Assembly: GCA_038239195.1 (NCBI GenBank)
Contig: JBBSEZ010000085.1
Location: 1-27,152, forward strand
Reading direction: 5' to 3'
Length of the DNA stretch: 27,152 nt
Source: JBBSEZ01 sp038239195
GTDB taxonomy: Bacteria; Planctomycetota; Planctomycetia; Gemmatales; Gemmataceae
Shown piece after piece: positions 26,713 through 27,152 of this stretch. Both the position numbers and the translations under genes were made by a program. The notes below the pieces were generated by a model. It made no database searches, was not told the DNA's origin, and saw only the letters and a program-made list of their open reading frames with translations. The stretch's first letter is position 1. Every line of letters begins with the position of its first letter.

Positions 26713-26895
26713 CTCTTTCGACCAGCCCGAAGGCTGAGGGTGCATTGGCCGCAGGCTGGGCGCCCCGCCATCCCCCTTTACTCGAAGGCGTACCAGCGAC
26801 AGGGTCCGTATCGTGTCGTCAGCGGCGCCATCGGGAGGAAGGGAGGAAGGGGCGCGGCAACGCAGGCTGGAGACTGCCCCACGACGGCGGGCCCA

Positions 26896-26901
26896 TACAA
26901 T
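26896..26901 (+). promoter_or_regulatory. Possible -10 box for the terminal hydrolase gene
   Basis: TACAAT in CCATACAATAAGG lies 26 bases before the ATG at 26928, in an otherwise G+C-rich stretch. There is no convincing -35 box. Confidence 0.3.
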
Positions 26902-26927
26902 AAGGCCAGGCCCACCCGGAGGAGCAG

Positions 26928-27152
26928 ATGAACGGCACCTGGACCACGGTGGAGATTGCCGGCAAGCCGGCCGACGTCTACGAACTGCCCGGCGGCGCGC
27001 GCCCGCGCTTCGGCATTCTTCACCTCCACGGCGCCGGCCTCCAGACCCTGCGCGACAAGCCGGCCTTCACGCGCCTCTTCGACGAGCTGGGCCTCGCCTG
27101 CGTCTGCCCGCACGGGAAGCGCTGTTGGTGGGCCGACCGCGTCTGCGCCGAG
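26928..27152 (+). CDS. Alpha/beta-hydrolase, N-terminal part (runs off the window)
   Basis: An open frame of 75 codons starts at the ATG at 26928, preceded by GGAGGAG, and is still open at the window end. It reads NGTWTTVEIAGKPADVYELP, then FGILHLHGAGLQTLRDKPAF and LGLACVCPHGKRCWWADRVC. The strand followed by HLHGAG is the oxyanion-hole region of an alpha/beta-hydrolase. The later CPHGKRCWWADR fits the putative-esterase group (esterase D-like). The nucleophile elbow would lie beyond the window. Substrate and full length are unknown. Confidence 0.75.
   Translation, partial: MNGTWTTVEIAGKPADVYELPGGARPRFGILHLHGAGLQTLRDKPAFTRLFDELGLACVCPHGKRCWWADRVCAE

Larger units (their letters stand above)
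26508..26927. other. 420-bp divergent intergenic region
   Basis: No gene is supported here. The region must hold the promoter of treZ (leftward) and of the hydrolase (rightward). It contains a long imperfect hairpin (26654-26712), the second copy of the 18-bp repeat (26663-26680), a small stem CAGCC-CGAA-GGCTG (26723-26736), and a purine-rich GGGAGGAAGGGAGGAAGG tract (26833-26850). The small stems could belong to a structured leader of the hydrolase mRNA, but no known riboswitch is recognised. Confidence 0.5.

Overview
The window is very G+C-rich and densely coded. It looks like a chromosomal segment of a planctomycete, most likely of the Gemmata/Gemmataceae type. That assignment is an inference from gene content: three membrane-anchored Hanks-type Ser/Thr kinases in 13 kb (one with a long WD40 tail, one with a Cache sensor), an ECF sigma factor overlapping a kinase gene, a DUF4058 gene, and several small proteins of a planctomycete flavour. 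No rRNA, tRNA, CRISPR array, transposase or phage gene was recognised.

Layout. 1-227: A/T-richer leader, perhaps with the tail of an upstream gene. 228-835 (+): two small linked genes, a ParB-like 104-aa protein and a 95-aa partner, which could be a toxin/immunity-like pair. 900-4327 (-): a tight five-gene run of two small hypotheticals, pxpA, pxpC (5-oxoprolinase subunits A and C; no pxpB in the window) and a D-2-hydroxyacid dehydrogenase. 4449-4988 (-): mogA. 5123-7228 (+): a 701-aa membrane protein of unknown function whose 3' end overlaps tail-to-tail with the next unit. 7193-10199 (-): ECF sigma factor and Cache-domain kinase, overlapping by 8 bp. 10378-12425 (+): an iron-dependent alcohol dehydrogenase of the hydroxyacid-oxoacid transhydrogenase type and a DUF4058 protein. 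12454-21666 (-): a five-gene run of a membrane-anchored Pro-rich protein, a giant kinase-WD40 protein, a polytopic kinase, an ATP-grasp ligase and an esterase. 21792-22418 (+): an SGNH hydrolase. 22525-26507 (-): treZ overlapping a GH133 debranching enzyme by ATGA, a glycogen/trehalose unit. 26928-end (+): the start of an alpha/beta-hydrolase.

The most unusual signal is a roughly 74-bp palindromic element lying in frame inside both kinase genes of the 14.5-20.3 kb run, at the same point between the catalytic HRD loop and the DFG motif. Its arms are nearly perfect. One stem pair is G-C in one copy and C-G in the other, and the loops differ by exactly one codon. A different repeat-like segment sits in frame in the 701-aa protein, and a weaker palindrome occupies the equivalent kinase position in the Cache kinase. 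Together they suggest a genome where small palindromic repeats invade coding sequence and persist as translated linkers. Other points of interest are pxpA-pxpC without pxpB, an 18-bp direct repeat on both sides of the treZ/debranching unit, and a PD-(D/E)XK-like pattern in the DUF4058 protein.
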